Under the pieces are notes generated by a model. It worked only from the letters and a program-made list of their open reading frames with translations, did not search any database and was not told the origin of the DNA. Shown in pieces: positions 1 through 6,293 of a stretch of DNA of 7,967 nucleotides. This stretch comes from Clostridia bacterium (GTDB lineage: Bacteria > Bacillota > Sulfobacillia > SLMV01), in NCBI GenBank assembly GCA_007136565.1, contig SLGS01000086.1, positions 1-7,967 of the forward strand. Reading direction: 5' to 3'. The position numbers and the translations under genes are program-made. Position 1 is the stretch's first letter. Every line of letters starts with the position of its first letter.

Positions 1-1596
1 ATGCGCCCAGGACGGCCAGTCGGTGTAAAGGGGAACCAGGGCCACATCCTCGAGCAGCAGCGTTTGCACCTCGAGGGCGAGTTCCCGGCGCGCCTCGCGG
101 TCGATGCTCCCATCCATGGCGTCGAGGAGGGAGTCCACCCCTTCGTTGGAATATAGCCCGGACCATCCGGGGCTGCGGAAAAGCATCGAGAGGAACGAGG
201 GTTCCGCCGAGGTCCACCGGGTCATGCTGAGGTCGTGGACGCCCTCGGGCAGCCGGGCCATCATGGTGGAGAATTCCAGCACTTCCCATCGAACGTCGAA
301 TCCTACTTCCTCCAGCTGCCCGGCCAGGACTTCCGCTGCCCGGATGGTTGTCGGGGTCGAGTGCACCCAAAGGGTTATCTCCAGGGGAGTCCCGTCGGCG
401 TCCTTTAGGCCGCCGACGTCTCCCGGGGAATAGCCGGCCTCCAGGATGAGCCGGCGGGCGGCGTCGGGGTCGTAGGAGGAAGAGGCGTCCTCCAAGCCCT
501 CCTCGGCGAATCCCCAGCTGCCGGAGGGGAGGGGTGTCGCGTTGGGGGTGGCGTTTCCGTCCAGGGCCGCGGCCACCAGCGCATCGCGGTCCACGGTCAA
601 GGAGACGGCCCGGCGGAGCCGAAGGTCGTCGAAGGGGGCGGACCCGTGGTCAAACTCCAGCAGGGTGAGATTATTGGCGTCGGGCCGCCGCAGGATCTCG
701 AAATCGTCCTCGAGTTCCCCGGATCGGGTTGTCGGCACCAGGTGCACATTGCCGCGCCCCAGGGCATCGATCCTGGCGTCCGCCTCGGGGAGCGGAACGA
801 AGGAGATGGAGTCCAGGGCCCAGGTTTCGCCGTCATCAACGGGGACCCGGCCGCCGGCGTAGTGTCTATTCCTCACCAGCCGTATCTCCTCGCCCGGGAT
901 CCACTGGTCGAATCTCATGGGTCCCGAGCCCACGGGGCGGGTGCCGAAGTCCTCGCCTCTCATGCGCACCACCGCCGGGGGTAGGATGGCGGCGTGTACC
1001 GAGGCCAGGTTGAAGAGTATGGGTGCGTGTGGATCTTCGAAATACAGCGCCACGCGGCGGGAGTCGAGGGCCTCGATCCCCGACATGGAACCGAACATCA
1101 GTCGCGCTCCTCCCTCGGACCAAAGCGACAACAGCCGCTCCAGGGAGAAGATCACCGCCTCGGAATCCAGGGCCGATCCGTCGTGGAAGGACAGCCCCCG
1201 GCGCAGGGTGAAGACCAGGGTGTGCCCGTCGTCGGTGAATTCCCACGATTCGGCCAGGTACGGTTTGGGGTAGCCATCGGGCCCGATGTACGTCAGGCGA
1301 CCGTACAAGAGATCCAATACGGGACGGGTGGCGCTACCGAGATTGGTGTGGGGATCCAGGGAACGGGGCTCCGCCGGGAGGGACATCGAGATCCCCGCCT
1401 GGCCGTCGGATGGCATGGCGTCGGTCGCCGGGACGTCCCCGGGATGATCGTCCGTGGCGGCGGGGCTATACCAGATGGCGCCGGCGAAGATTATCAGGGC
1501 CAAGACCAAAGCCCACCGACCCCTCCCCAAGAAGGAAAGGGACCTCTGCGGGGTCGTCGTCCCCCGGCACGGATTGTTGGGTTTTTCGTCTGTCAT
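1..1596 (-). CDS. ABC transporter substrate-binding protein, family 5 (oligopeptide/dipeptide/nickel type), C-terminus cut by window edge
   Basis: The open frame gives 532 residues with no stop before the left edge. The ATG at 1596 has a GGAGG about 10 bases upstream. The N-terminus has basic residues and then a hydrophobic stretch (about residues 28-43), so the protein is exported or membrane-anchored. There is no lipobox cysteine after it, so it is not an obvious lipoprotein. Family-5 signatures follow in order: EPRSLDPH (76-83), GLSFHDG (134-140), a RNRHYAGG motif mid-protein, PFDDLRLRRAV with VDRDAL (321-340), and YDPDAARRLILEAGY (375-389). Such proteins capture peptides, nickel or other small solutes outside the cell and deliver them to an ABC permease. 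The family usually runs 500-600 residues, so little is missing. Permease and ATPase genes, if linked, would lie left of the window. The family is confident; the ligand cannot be assigned. Confidence 0.93.
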   Translation of the reverse strand, partial: MTDEKPNNPCRGTTTPQRSLSFLGRGRWALVLALIIFAGAIWYSPAATDDHPGDVPATDAMPSDGQAGISMSLPAEPRSLDPHTNLGSATRPVLDLLYGRLTYIGPDGYPKPYLAESWEFTDDGHTLVFTLRRGLSFHDGSALDSEAVIFSLERLLSLWSEGGARLMFGSMSGIEALDSRRVALYFEDPHAPILFNLASVHAAILPPAVVRMRGEDFGTRPVGSGPMRFDQWIPGEEIRLVRNRHYAGGRVPVDDGETWALDSISFVPLPEADARIDALGRGNVHLVPTTRSGELEDDFEILRRPDANNLTLLEFDHGSAPFDDLRLRRAVSLTVDRDALVAAALDGNATPNATPLPSGSWGFAEEGLEDASSSYDPDAARRLILEAGYSPGDVGGLKDADGTPLEITLWVHSTPTTIRAAEVLAGQLEEVGFDVRWEVLEFSTMMARLPEGVHDLSMTRWTSAEPSFLSMLFRSPGWSGLYSNEGVDSLLDAMDGSIDREARRELALEVQTLLLEDVALVPLYTDWPSWAH

Positions 1597-1752
1597 TCCC
1601 GGACCGCCTCCGATGGAGTATCCTCGTATATCAAGGGAATACTACCACAATAGGATATCCCCGGTGAATTCCCCGGGTCGCCGCTCGGCGGCGGGGGGTT
1701 GCCGGACAGCCGTGTAGAAGGAGAAACCAAAGGAACCGGGGAGCGGATACTC
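1597..1752. promoter_or_regulatory. Divergent intergenic region between the solute-binding protein gene and the DUF2007 gene
   Basis: These 156 bases separate two outward-facing gene starts, so promoters for both sides probably lie here (inference). The segment at about 1616-1660 is clearly more AT-rich than its surroundings. It holds several hexamers resembling a -10 box at only 4 of 6 positions, none with a convincing -35 at proper spacing, so I name no specific promoter. The part near the plus-strand gene is very GC-rich. It contains a small inverted repeat (CGCCG/CGGCG near 1679-1693) and an AAGGAG at 1718-1723 with no start codon at usable distance. Confidence 0.4.
1737..1742 (+). promoter_or_regulatory. 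Candidate ribosome binding site for the DUF2007 gene
   Basis: GGGGAG lies 10 bases before a GTG at 1753. It is the reason for preferring that GTG over the TTG at 1699, which has no clear purine-rich site and would add 18 residues outside the domain. The spacing is long, so this is a moderate call. Confidence 0.45.
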
Positions 1753-2025
1753 GTGAGCGAAACCGAAGAGACCAGGGGAGAATGGATCAGGATAAAGGAA
1801 GTGGGTAACCTGTCCGAGGCCAGGATCGTATTGTCCTTGCTTCAGTCCGAGGGCATCGAGGGCAGATTGGAGTACGACCCGGCGGGATCGGTGATCCTCG
1901 GACCTGGGTCCGTAAACCCGTGGTCCGGGGTGGGGATCTGGGTGCCCGAGAGGTCCGCCGAGCTGGCCGCCGACGTCCTGGAATCCGCCGGCGGGGGCGA
2001 AGCGTCGGAATCGCCCGATGCCTGA
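1753..2025 (+). CDS. Small DUF2007-type protein (putative signal-transducing protein)
   Basis: From the preferred GTG start the product is 90 residues. The core at about 11-41 (WIRIKEVGNLSEARIVLSLL, then QSEGIEGRLEY) fits the DUF2007 pattern: a beta strand, then a helix with 'A..V.SLLE.EGI' character. The SGVGIWVPE strand and a final helix near residues 59-79 complete the small alpha/beta fold. The biochemical role of DUF2007 is not established; the 'signal transducing' name is only a database label. There is no signal peptide or membrane segment, so it should be cytosolic. The stop overlaps the start of the GIY-YIG gene by 8 bases, so the two are probably translated together. The exact start is uncertain; a TTG at 1699 in the same frame would give 108 residues. 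Confidence 0.75.
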   Translation: MSETEETRGEWIRIKEVGNLSEARIVLSLLQSEGIEGRLEYDPAGSVILGPGSVNPWSGVGIWVPERSAELAADVLESAGGGEASESPDA

Positions 2026-2329
2026 GGGCGGCTGGTGCGTCTACATGATAGAGTGTCGCGGGGGTGTCACCTACACGGGGATCAGCAACGATCTCGCGGG
2101 GCGATGGAAGGCCCACCGCGGGGGCAGGGGAGCGCGCTTCACCCGATCCTTCCCACCCGTGCGCATGTTAACTGCCTGGTGCGTCGAAGACCGGGGGAAG
2201 GCGGCCCGGATGGAGGCGGCCATCAAGTCCTTGGCGGCGGGCGAAAAGAGGAAGCTGGCCGCGGGGGAATCGGAGATCTCGGGTTTCGAGGGAGCCCGCC
2301 GGATCCCCGGGGGAGATCTTCCCACCTGA
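2018..2329 (+). CDS. GIY-YIG nuclease domain protein, UPF0213/YhbQ type
   Basis: A 103-residue protein that is almost entirely one GIY-YIG domain. VYM (8-10) stands for GIY and YTG (19-21) for YIG. Arg29 and His33 in the following helix (RWKAH) and Glu66 (RMEAAIKSL) match the catalytic Arg and metal-binding Glu of the family. Length and layout resemble E. coli YhbQ, including the GKGA-like segment (GRGARFTR, 36-43). The fold cuts DNA in its well-studied members; the role of the small stand-alone UPF0213 proteins is poorly defined, with DNA repair the usual suggestion. The last 20 or so residues are not domain-like. The ATG at 2018 lies inside the end of the DUF2007 gene and has no good ribosome site of its own, suggesting translational coupling. 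WCVYM starts the domain, so a later start is unlikely. Confidence 0.9.
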   Translation: MPEGGWCVYMIECRGGVTYTGISNDLAGRWKAHRGGRGARFTRSFPPVRMLTAWCVEDRGKAARMEAAIKSLAAGEKRKLAAGESEISGFEGARRIPGGDLPT

Positions 2330-2585
2330 ATTGGGGCGGGGGATCGGCTTCACTCCCTCGGCGAGGCGCATCGGGTCTCGAGCCTTGGCGGACCGAAACC
2401 CCCGTGGATGCACTTCTCCCAGCACGCGTGGACGCACCTCCCCAGGCTATCGCGTTCTTCGCCTCGCCCGCCCCCGCGCCCGGGATCCCTTCCTCCCCGC
2501 CGGCGGGATGGTCCTGGATTCATCCGATCTAGGCTTTGCATCCAGGGATGTCACGTTAGTTTTTCGCGATGGGGAGATGGGATTG
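2330..2585. other. Apparently non-coding 256-base stretch before plsC
   Basis: No recognisable gene lies here. The plsC frame is open back to 2331, but its extra residues are arginine-, proline- and serine-rich and look nothing like an acyltransferase N-terminus. An imperfect direct repeat of about 20 bases is visible (2404-2423 and 2428-2446, sharing GTGGAYGCAC). A GC palindrome (CCGCCGGCGG) sits near 2498-2507 without a T-tract. A promoter for plsC may lie at the AT-richer end (about 2515-2570), but I see no clear hexamers. Confidence 0.45.
2571..2576 (+). promoter_or_regulatory. Ribosome binding site that decides the plsC start
   Basis: GGGGAG lies directly against an ATG at 2577, which is too close for use, but 9 bases before an in-frame GTG at 2586 and 6 before a TTG at 2583. 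This favours GTG 2586, whose product begins like other PlsC proteins (MATLFYRVISRLLRLLLP). Confidence 0.5.
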
Positions 2586-3176
2586 GTGGCGACGCTTTTC
2601 TACAGGGTGATATCGAGATTATTGAGGTTGCTCTTGCCCATATGGGTGAAGGTGGGGCAGTCGAACCTGGACGAGTTACCCCCGAGGGGCCCCTTCGTGC
2701 TTTGTCCCAATCACCTGAGCGTCTTGGATCCCCTGCTTCTCGCGGCATTCTCGCCGCGGCCCATGACCTTCATGGCGGCGGGATATCTCTTCGAGATCCC
2801 GGTGGTGGGGAGCGTCCTCCGCTTGGCCGGGGTCCTCGCGCTGGGGGGTACGGCCCGAAGCCGCATGAGCCTGGCCCGCGCCCTGGAGATCCTCGAACAG
2901 GGGGAGCCGGTGGCCTTATTCCCCGAGGGTGGTGTTCGACAAGGGGTATCCGGCGCCCTGGAGAGGGGTGCCGGGTTCCTGGCCGTGCGAACCGGGGTTC
3001 CCCTGGTACCGGTGCTGTTGCGGGGCACGGACCGCGTGCTACCCACGGGTCGGTACGTGCCGAGGAGAGGAGAGGTCGAGATCATCGTGGGTTCCCCCAT
3101 CCTGGCCGGCGAGGATGACACGTCGGGGGATCTCGTGGAGGAACTCTCGGTCGCGCTGCAGAAAATGGCGCGGTAG
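2586..3176 (+). CDS. plsC: PlsC-type 1-acyl-sn-glycerol-3-phosphate acyltransferase
   Basis: From GTG 2586 the product is 196 residues, a usual size for short bacterial PlsC proteins. The four acyltransferase motifs appear in order. They are NHLSVLD with the catalytic H43-X4-D48; the region YLFEIPVVGSVLRLAG (67-82); FPEGGVR (112-118), a variant of FPEGTRS; and VPLVPV (138-143). A hydrophobic N-terminal helix (about 5-20) should lie on the inner membrane. The family moves an acyl group to lysophosphatidic acid, giving phosphatidic acid for phospholipid synthesis. In motif III the usual Thr is Gly116 and the Arg is shifted one place, so a related lysophospholipid or ornithine-lipid acceptor is possible. 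Alternative in-frame starts are ATG 2577 and ATG 2508. The serine hydrolase gene follows after 54 bases, probably in the same transcript. Confidence 0.87.
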   Translation: MATLFYRVISRLLRLLLPIWVKVGQSNLDELPPRGPFVLCPNHLSVLDPLLLAAFSPRPMTFMAAGYLFEIPVVGSVLRLAGVLALGGTARSRMSLARALEILEQGEPVALFPEGGVRQGVSGALERGAGFLAVRTGVPLVPVLLRGTDRVLPTGRYVPRRGEVEIIVGSPILAGEDDTSGDLVEELSVALQKMAR

Positions 3177-3230
3177 CGCGGTATCGTCCCATGGCATTGG
3201 AAGCTAGTTTCAACGAAACGGAGGATTGGC

Positions 3231-4643
3231 ATGGATCTCAACGAGAGTGCAATCAGGGAGTACGTTGAAGGCATCCGGGAACGCCACCGGATCCCCGGTA
3301 TCTCCACGGCCATAGCCCGGGAGGGCATTCCCATCTTCGCCGAGGGTTTCGGGTACAGGGACCGCGAGGCCGGACTGCCCGCATCTCCCGAAACCATCTT
3401 CGGCGTCGGTTCCATAACCAAGAGCGTCACCGCCTTGGCCATCATGCAGTTGTCGGACCGGGGGCTTTTGAAGGTCGACGATCCCGTCCGGGAGTGGCTT
3501 CCGGAGTTCAGCCTGCCCGGGGGTGCGGACGCCGACGGCATCAACGTGCACCATTTCCTGTCCCACACCTCGGGATTGCCGTCCCTCCCCAGCAGGTTCT
3601 ACGCTCAACTCAGGGACATTCGCCGGGATCCCAACGTTCAGAGGATGCAGCTGGCCTTCGATCCCGACGAGATCTACCCGATAGATACCTACGAGGACCT
3701 GATGGAGCTGCTGGCCGGGATGGACTTCGAGGTCCTCGGCCCCCCCGGCGGGCAGTTCAGCTACTCCAACGAGGGTTTCGGCCTCCTTTCGGCCATCGTT
3801 GAGAGGGCCTCGGGCAAATCCTACGCCGAGTTCGTGCGGGAGAACATATTCGATCCCCTGGACATGACCAGGTCCGGGTTCGATCCCGATGGGATCGAGG
3901 CCATGGGAGAGGTAACCCAGATTTACGTCTCCACCGGCGAGGGAGACGAGAAGGACGTCTTCGCCGCCCCGGGCTGGTGGGAGAAGAAGGCCATGTACGG
4001 TTGCGGGCACATGAAGTCGTGCGTGCTCGATATGCTCAAGTATTTCGAGGTTTACCGCCTCGGTGGAGAGGTGAGAGGCCAAAGGATCGCCTCGGAGGAC
4101 GCCATAGAGCGGATGACCTCGCCCCAGGTAGAGATAAACCCGGGCCTTCACTACGGCTACGGGCTGCAGGTGGTCCCCGATTACCTCGGGTTTACCCTGG
4201 TCAGGCACGGGGGCAGCGACAAGGGAACCGCCGCCCAGCTGGTCTTGGTCCGGGACCTGGACGTCACCGTGGCAGCGCAGTGTAACCTGACCAACGTGCC
4301 GGTGGAGAGGATCGCCCTGGGCCTCGTCAACGCGTCCGGTGGCCTGGAAGTCGACGCCGAACCCACCAAGCCCGAGGTGGAGATCCCGTCCGAAGATCTC
4401 CCGCGGTACGAGGGCAGCTTCCGATCGGGCGAGGGCGCCGCGGTGTCCTTCCGAGTGGGGGATGAGGGCGAGCTGGTTGCCCGCTTCGCCGGAAAGGACA
4501 GAGAGGTCGTGTTCCACGGGGAGGATTCCGCCACCGTGGTGGTCTCCGGGGACGTGAGAAACCCGGTGAGGTTCATCTTCGACGACGGGGGCGAGCTTCG
4601 CGCCGTCCACATGGGGATGCGCATGATACGCAGGGTGGACTGA
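3231..4643 (+). CDS. Serine hydrolase of the class C beta-lactamase / penicillin-binding protein family
   Basis: 470 residues starting at an ATG with a GGAGG six bases upstream (3220-3224). A short GTTTC/GAAAC inverted repeat (3207-3219) sits immediately before that site. The catalytic set is complete. Ser61-Ile-Thr-Lys64 is the SxxK motif, in the usual 'FGVGSITKS' setting. Tyr178-Ser-Asn180 is the YxN motif. His326-Gly-Gly328 replaces the KTG box, as in many esterase or peptidase members. The core (about 1-380) is followed by a beta-rich C-terminal domain (about 388-470, starting DLPRYEGSF) resembling the lipocalin-like tails of this family. There is no signal peptide, so the protein looks cytosolic, which argues against a cell-wall role or resistance to external beta-lactams. 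Plausible activities are esterase, D-aminopeptidase or peptidase; the substrate cannot be read from sequence. A strong terminator follows about 50 bases after the stop. Confidence 0.93.
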   Translation: MDLNESAIREYVEGIRERHRIPGISTAIAREGIPIFAEGFGYRDREAGLPASPETIFGVGSITKSVTALAIMQLSDRGLLKVDDPVREWLPEFSLPGGADADGINVHHFLSHTSGLPSLPSRFYAQLRDIRRDPNVQRMQLAFDPDEIYPIDTYEDLMELLAGMDFEVLGPPGGQFSYSNEGFGLLSAIVERASGKSYAEFVRENIFDPLDMTRSGFDPDGIEAMGEVTQIYVSTGEGDEKDVFAAPGWWEKKAMYGCGHMKSCVLDMLKYFEVYRLGGEVRGQRIASEDAIERMTSPQVEINPGLHYGYGLQVVPDYLGFTLVRHGGSDKGTAAQLVLVRDLDVTVAAQCNLTNVPVERIALGLVNASGGLEVDAEPTKPEVEIPSEDLPRYEGSFRSGEGAAVSFRVGDEGELVARFAGKDREVVFHGEDSATVVVSGDVRNPVRFIFDDGGELRAVHMGMRMIRRVD

Positions 4644-4693
4644 ACCCGGGATCGCTTCGACGGGGGAAACCCCCGGTATGGACCAATAGTTCG

Positions 4694-4732
4694 GGGGCCG
4701 GTGCCCGGGTCTTTTGGCACCGGCCCCTTTAT
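4694..4732 (+). terminator. Strong intrinsic terminator after the serine hydrolase gene
   Basis: A perfect 12-bp stem (GGGGCCGGTGCC at 4694-4705 with GGCACCGGCCCC at 4716-4727) encloses a 10-base loop and is followed by TTTAT. The short T-tract is on the plus-strand side, so it ends the plus-strand block. It also lies just beyond the 3' end of the convergent msrC gene and may help stop transcripts from that side, although the minus strand has no T-tract after the stem. Confidence 0.85.
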
Positions 4733-4759
4733 CCTCCGGAGACGTCCGGACGGCGTGTA

Positions 4760-5254
4760 TCAGAGGTATCGGGATACGACGGAGAGGACGCGCTCCATCC
4801 CCCGACCGTCCTCTTCGTCGAACCTCTCGAGGCGGGGGCTGTCGAGGTCGAGGACACCGGCAAGTTCGTCGCCCGAAAACAGCGGGACCACGAGCTCCGA
4901 GCGAGAATCCGGGTCGCACGCTATGTGGCCGGGGAAGGCGTGCACGTCCGCTACGATCTCGGTCCTTCGATTGGCGGCCGCCGTCCCGCAAACCCCTTTG
5001 CCCATGGCGATCCGGGTGCAGGCGGGTTTCCCCTGGAAGGGTCCCAGGCTTAGTTCATCGCCGCGGAGGCGGTAGAAACCGGCCCAGTTGAGACCCTCCA
5101 CCTGCAGGTATATCAGTGATGCGGCGTTGGCCAGGTTGGCGACGGGGTCCAGTCCCTCTTCCAGCAGGGCATCCATCTGTTCCGCCAGGGCATCGTAGAA
5201 TGCGCCCTTTTCTTCCGCCGAAATGCTTTCTCCTCGGTACACGGATGGTTCCAT
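4760..5254 (-). CDS. msrC: Free methionine-(R)-sulfoxide reductase (GAF-domain fRMsr)
   Basis: 164 residues forming one GAF domain, close in pattern to E. coli YebR/MsrC. NWAGFYRL (56-63), LGPFQGKPAC (70-79), GKGVCGTAA (85-93), DVHAFPGHIACD (103-114), then SELVVPL and GVLDLDS. The three reactive cysteines are all present at family spacing: Cys79, Cys89 and Cys113 (10 and 24 apart). The acidic residues of the methionine sulfoxide pocket are also kept (Glu120 and the LDLDS segment). The enzyme reduces free L-methionine-(R)-sulfoxide with thioredoxin-type reductant in the cytosol, as part of oxidative damage repair. The start is uncertain. The ATG at 5254 has GAGAGG directly against it, so initiation at the GTG four codons later, or even an ATT behind AGGAG at codon 11, is conceivable. 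It lies 58 bases after the DapA-like gene and is probably the last gene of that transcript. Confidence 0.94.
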   Translation of the reverse strand: MEPSVYRGESISAEEKGAFYDALAEQMDALLEEGLDPVANLANAASLIYLQVEGLNWAGFYRLRGDELSLGPFQGKPACTRIAMGKGVCGTAAANRRTEIVADVHAFPGHIACDPDSRSELVVPLFSGDELAGVLDLDSPRLERFDEEDGRGMERVLSVVSRYL

Positions 5255-5264
5255 CCTCTCGGGA

Positions 5265-5286
5265 GGCGGGGAAGGTTGTCCCCGCC
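5265..5286. repeat. Short GC-rich inverted repeat between the dapA-like gene and msrC
   Basis: GGCGGGG (5265-5271) pairs with CCCCGCC (5280-5286) across an 8-base loop. There is no T-tract on either side, so it does not look like a full terminator. It stands just ahead of the msrC start on the minus strand and could affect its translation or protect a processed end. Chance occurrence in GC-rich sequence is quite possible. Confidence 0.4.
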
Positions 5287-5312
5287 CGTGGTGTCTTGGG
5301 TTCCTGCGCGCT

Positions 5313-6224
5313 CTAGATGAGGCCGATTTCCTCCAGGGCGCCCCGGATGCGGGTCCGATCCTCGTCGTCCACCCCTCGCAGCGGCGGGCGAACCGTGGCC
5401 CGGGGGATTACACCCTGCATCACCAGGGCTTCCTTGGTGCGGACACGATAATCGCGGACCGGGTGGTCGAAAATTACGTCGGCCAATCGCTGTATCTTCT
5501 TACCCAGTTCCAGCGCCTCCTCGGCGTCACCGCGCACCCAGGCTTCGTACATGTCGACCTGCATCCGCGTGGCCAGGGTTCCAAACCCGATGAGGGCCCC
5601 GTCGGCGTCCAGGACGAAGGATTCCATGATGAAGTTGTCGTTTCCGGTCAGTATCGAGATGTCCCGGGGTAGCGAACGCAGGAAGCGAACGGTTTCCACG
5701 TACTTCCTGGCGTCGAAAGCCGCCTCCTTGATGGCCACCACCTCGGGGATCTCGAAGAGCCGCTCGAGTACCTCGCGGCCGAATTCCACGCCGCCCAGGG
5801 CATCCTGCAGTTGGAACGCGACCAACGGGATGGAAACCGCGTCGGCCACCTTTCTATGGTAGTCGTAGACCATCTCTGGCGGCAGGGGCTCACCACGCCA
5901 CGCCGGGATGGGGAAAACCAGTAGTGCATCGGCTCCGGCGGCCTCGGCCTCGCGGGCCGATTTGATGGCCGCGTCGTCGAAGGTGGCGCCGAGTCCGGAG
6001 ATTAGCGGTACCTGCCCGGATACGACTCCCCGGACGATTTCCAGCACCCGCACTCTTTCCTCGGGCCAAAGATGTGGTCCCTCCCCGGTGTCGACGTTTA
6101 TGGCCAGGGCGTGGGGACCCTGGTCGAGGAGCCACTCGATGTATCCCTCCAGGGCCTTTTCGTCGATTCCGCAATCCTCGGTCATCGGCAATACGGTGGC
6201 CGGGATTATTCCGTGAAGCTTCAA
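5313..6224 (-). CDS. DapA/N-acetylneuraminate lyase family aldolase, substrate unknown
   Basis: From a TTG at 6224 behind a strong GGAGGAG the product is 303 residues, normal for this (beta/alpha)8 class I aldolase family. MKLHGIIPATVLPM is a typical N-terminus; the 23 residues encoded upstream of it are unlike the family. VDTGEGP (44-50) corresponds to the GTTGE loop with one of the two Thr kept. The Schiff-base lysine is Lys166 in VVAIKEA. Where DapA has the catalytic Tyr in YNxP, this protein has Phe137 in VAFQLQ, so it is unlikely to be the lysine-biosynthesis dihydrodipicolinate synthase. The FQ variant occurs in catabolic or uncharacterised family members. Such enzymes join or cleave pyruvate or related 2-oxo acids, or dehydrate sugar acids. 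It follows the flavoprotein gene by 69 bases, and a shared pathway is likely but unproven. Confidence 0.9.
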   Translation of the reverse strand: MKLHGIIPATVLPMTEDCGIDEKALEGYIEWLLDQGPHALAINVDTGEGPHLWPEERVRVLEIVRGVVSGQVPLISGLGATFDDAAIKSAREAEAAGADALLVFPIPAWRGEPLPPEMVYDYHRKVADAVSIPLVAFQLQDALGGVEFGREVLERLFEIPEVVAIKEAAFDARKYVETVRFLRSLPRDISILTGNDNFIMESFVLDADGALIGFGTLATRMQVDMYEAWVRGDAEEALELGKKIQRLADVIFDHPVRDYRVRTKEALVMQGVIPRATVRPPLRGVDDEDRTRIRGALEEIGLI

Positions 6225-6231
6225 GGCAATT

Positions 6232-6238
6232 CTCCTCC
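6232..6238 (-). promoter_or_regulatory. Ribosome binding site that decides the TTG start of the DapA-like gene
   Basis: GGAGGAG on the minus strand lies 7 bases before the TTG at 6224. No ATG or GTG is equally well placed. The next recognisable residues (KLHGIIPATV) are the usual start of the family. Confidence 0.8.
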
Positions 6239-6293
6239 CGTTTTGCCGGGCGTCCATCCGGGTCGTACCGGCGACGCCCGTGGGTTGCGCCAA

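Noticed and set aside
994..1653. 219-residue open frame on the plus strand
   Set aside because: Antisense to the solute-binding protein, glycine- and arginine-rich, no domain; a shadow of GC-rich coding sequence.
1616..1660. Specific -35/-10 promoter boxes in the divergent intergenic region
   Set aside because: The best hexamers match only 4 of 6 positions and none has a partner at 16-18 bases, so only the region as a whole is reported.
2331..2585. N-terminal extension of plsC by 85 residues
   Set aside because: Composition is low-complexity Arg/Pro/Ser, the family starts near FYRV, and a ribosome site supports the start at 2586.
2330..2585. Structured RNA (tRNA or small SRP RNA) in the leader of plsC
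   Set aside because: No TTCGA T-loop, CCA-type acceptor pairing or GGAAGCAGCC-type SRP core is present.
3210..4991. 593-residue open frame on the minus strand
   Set aside because: It lies antisense to the serine hydrolase and runs into msrC. It has no recognisable domain and is explained by the GC-rich third codon positions of the real gene.
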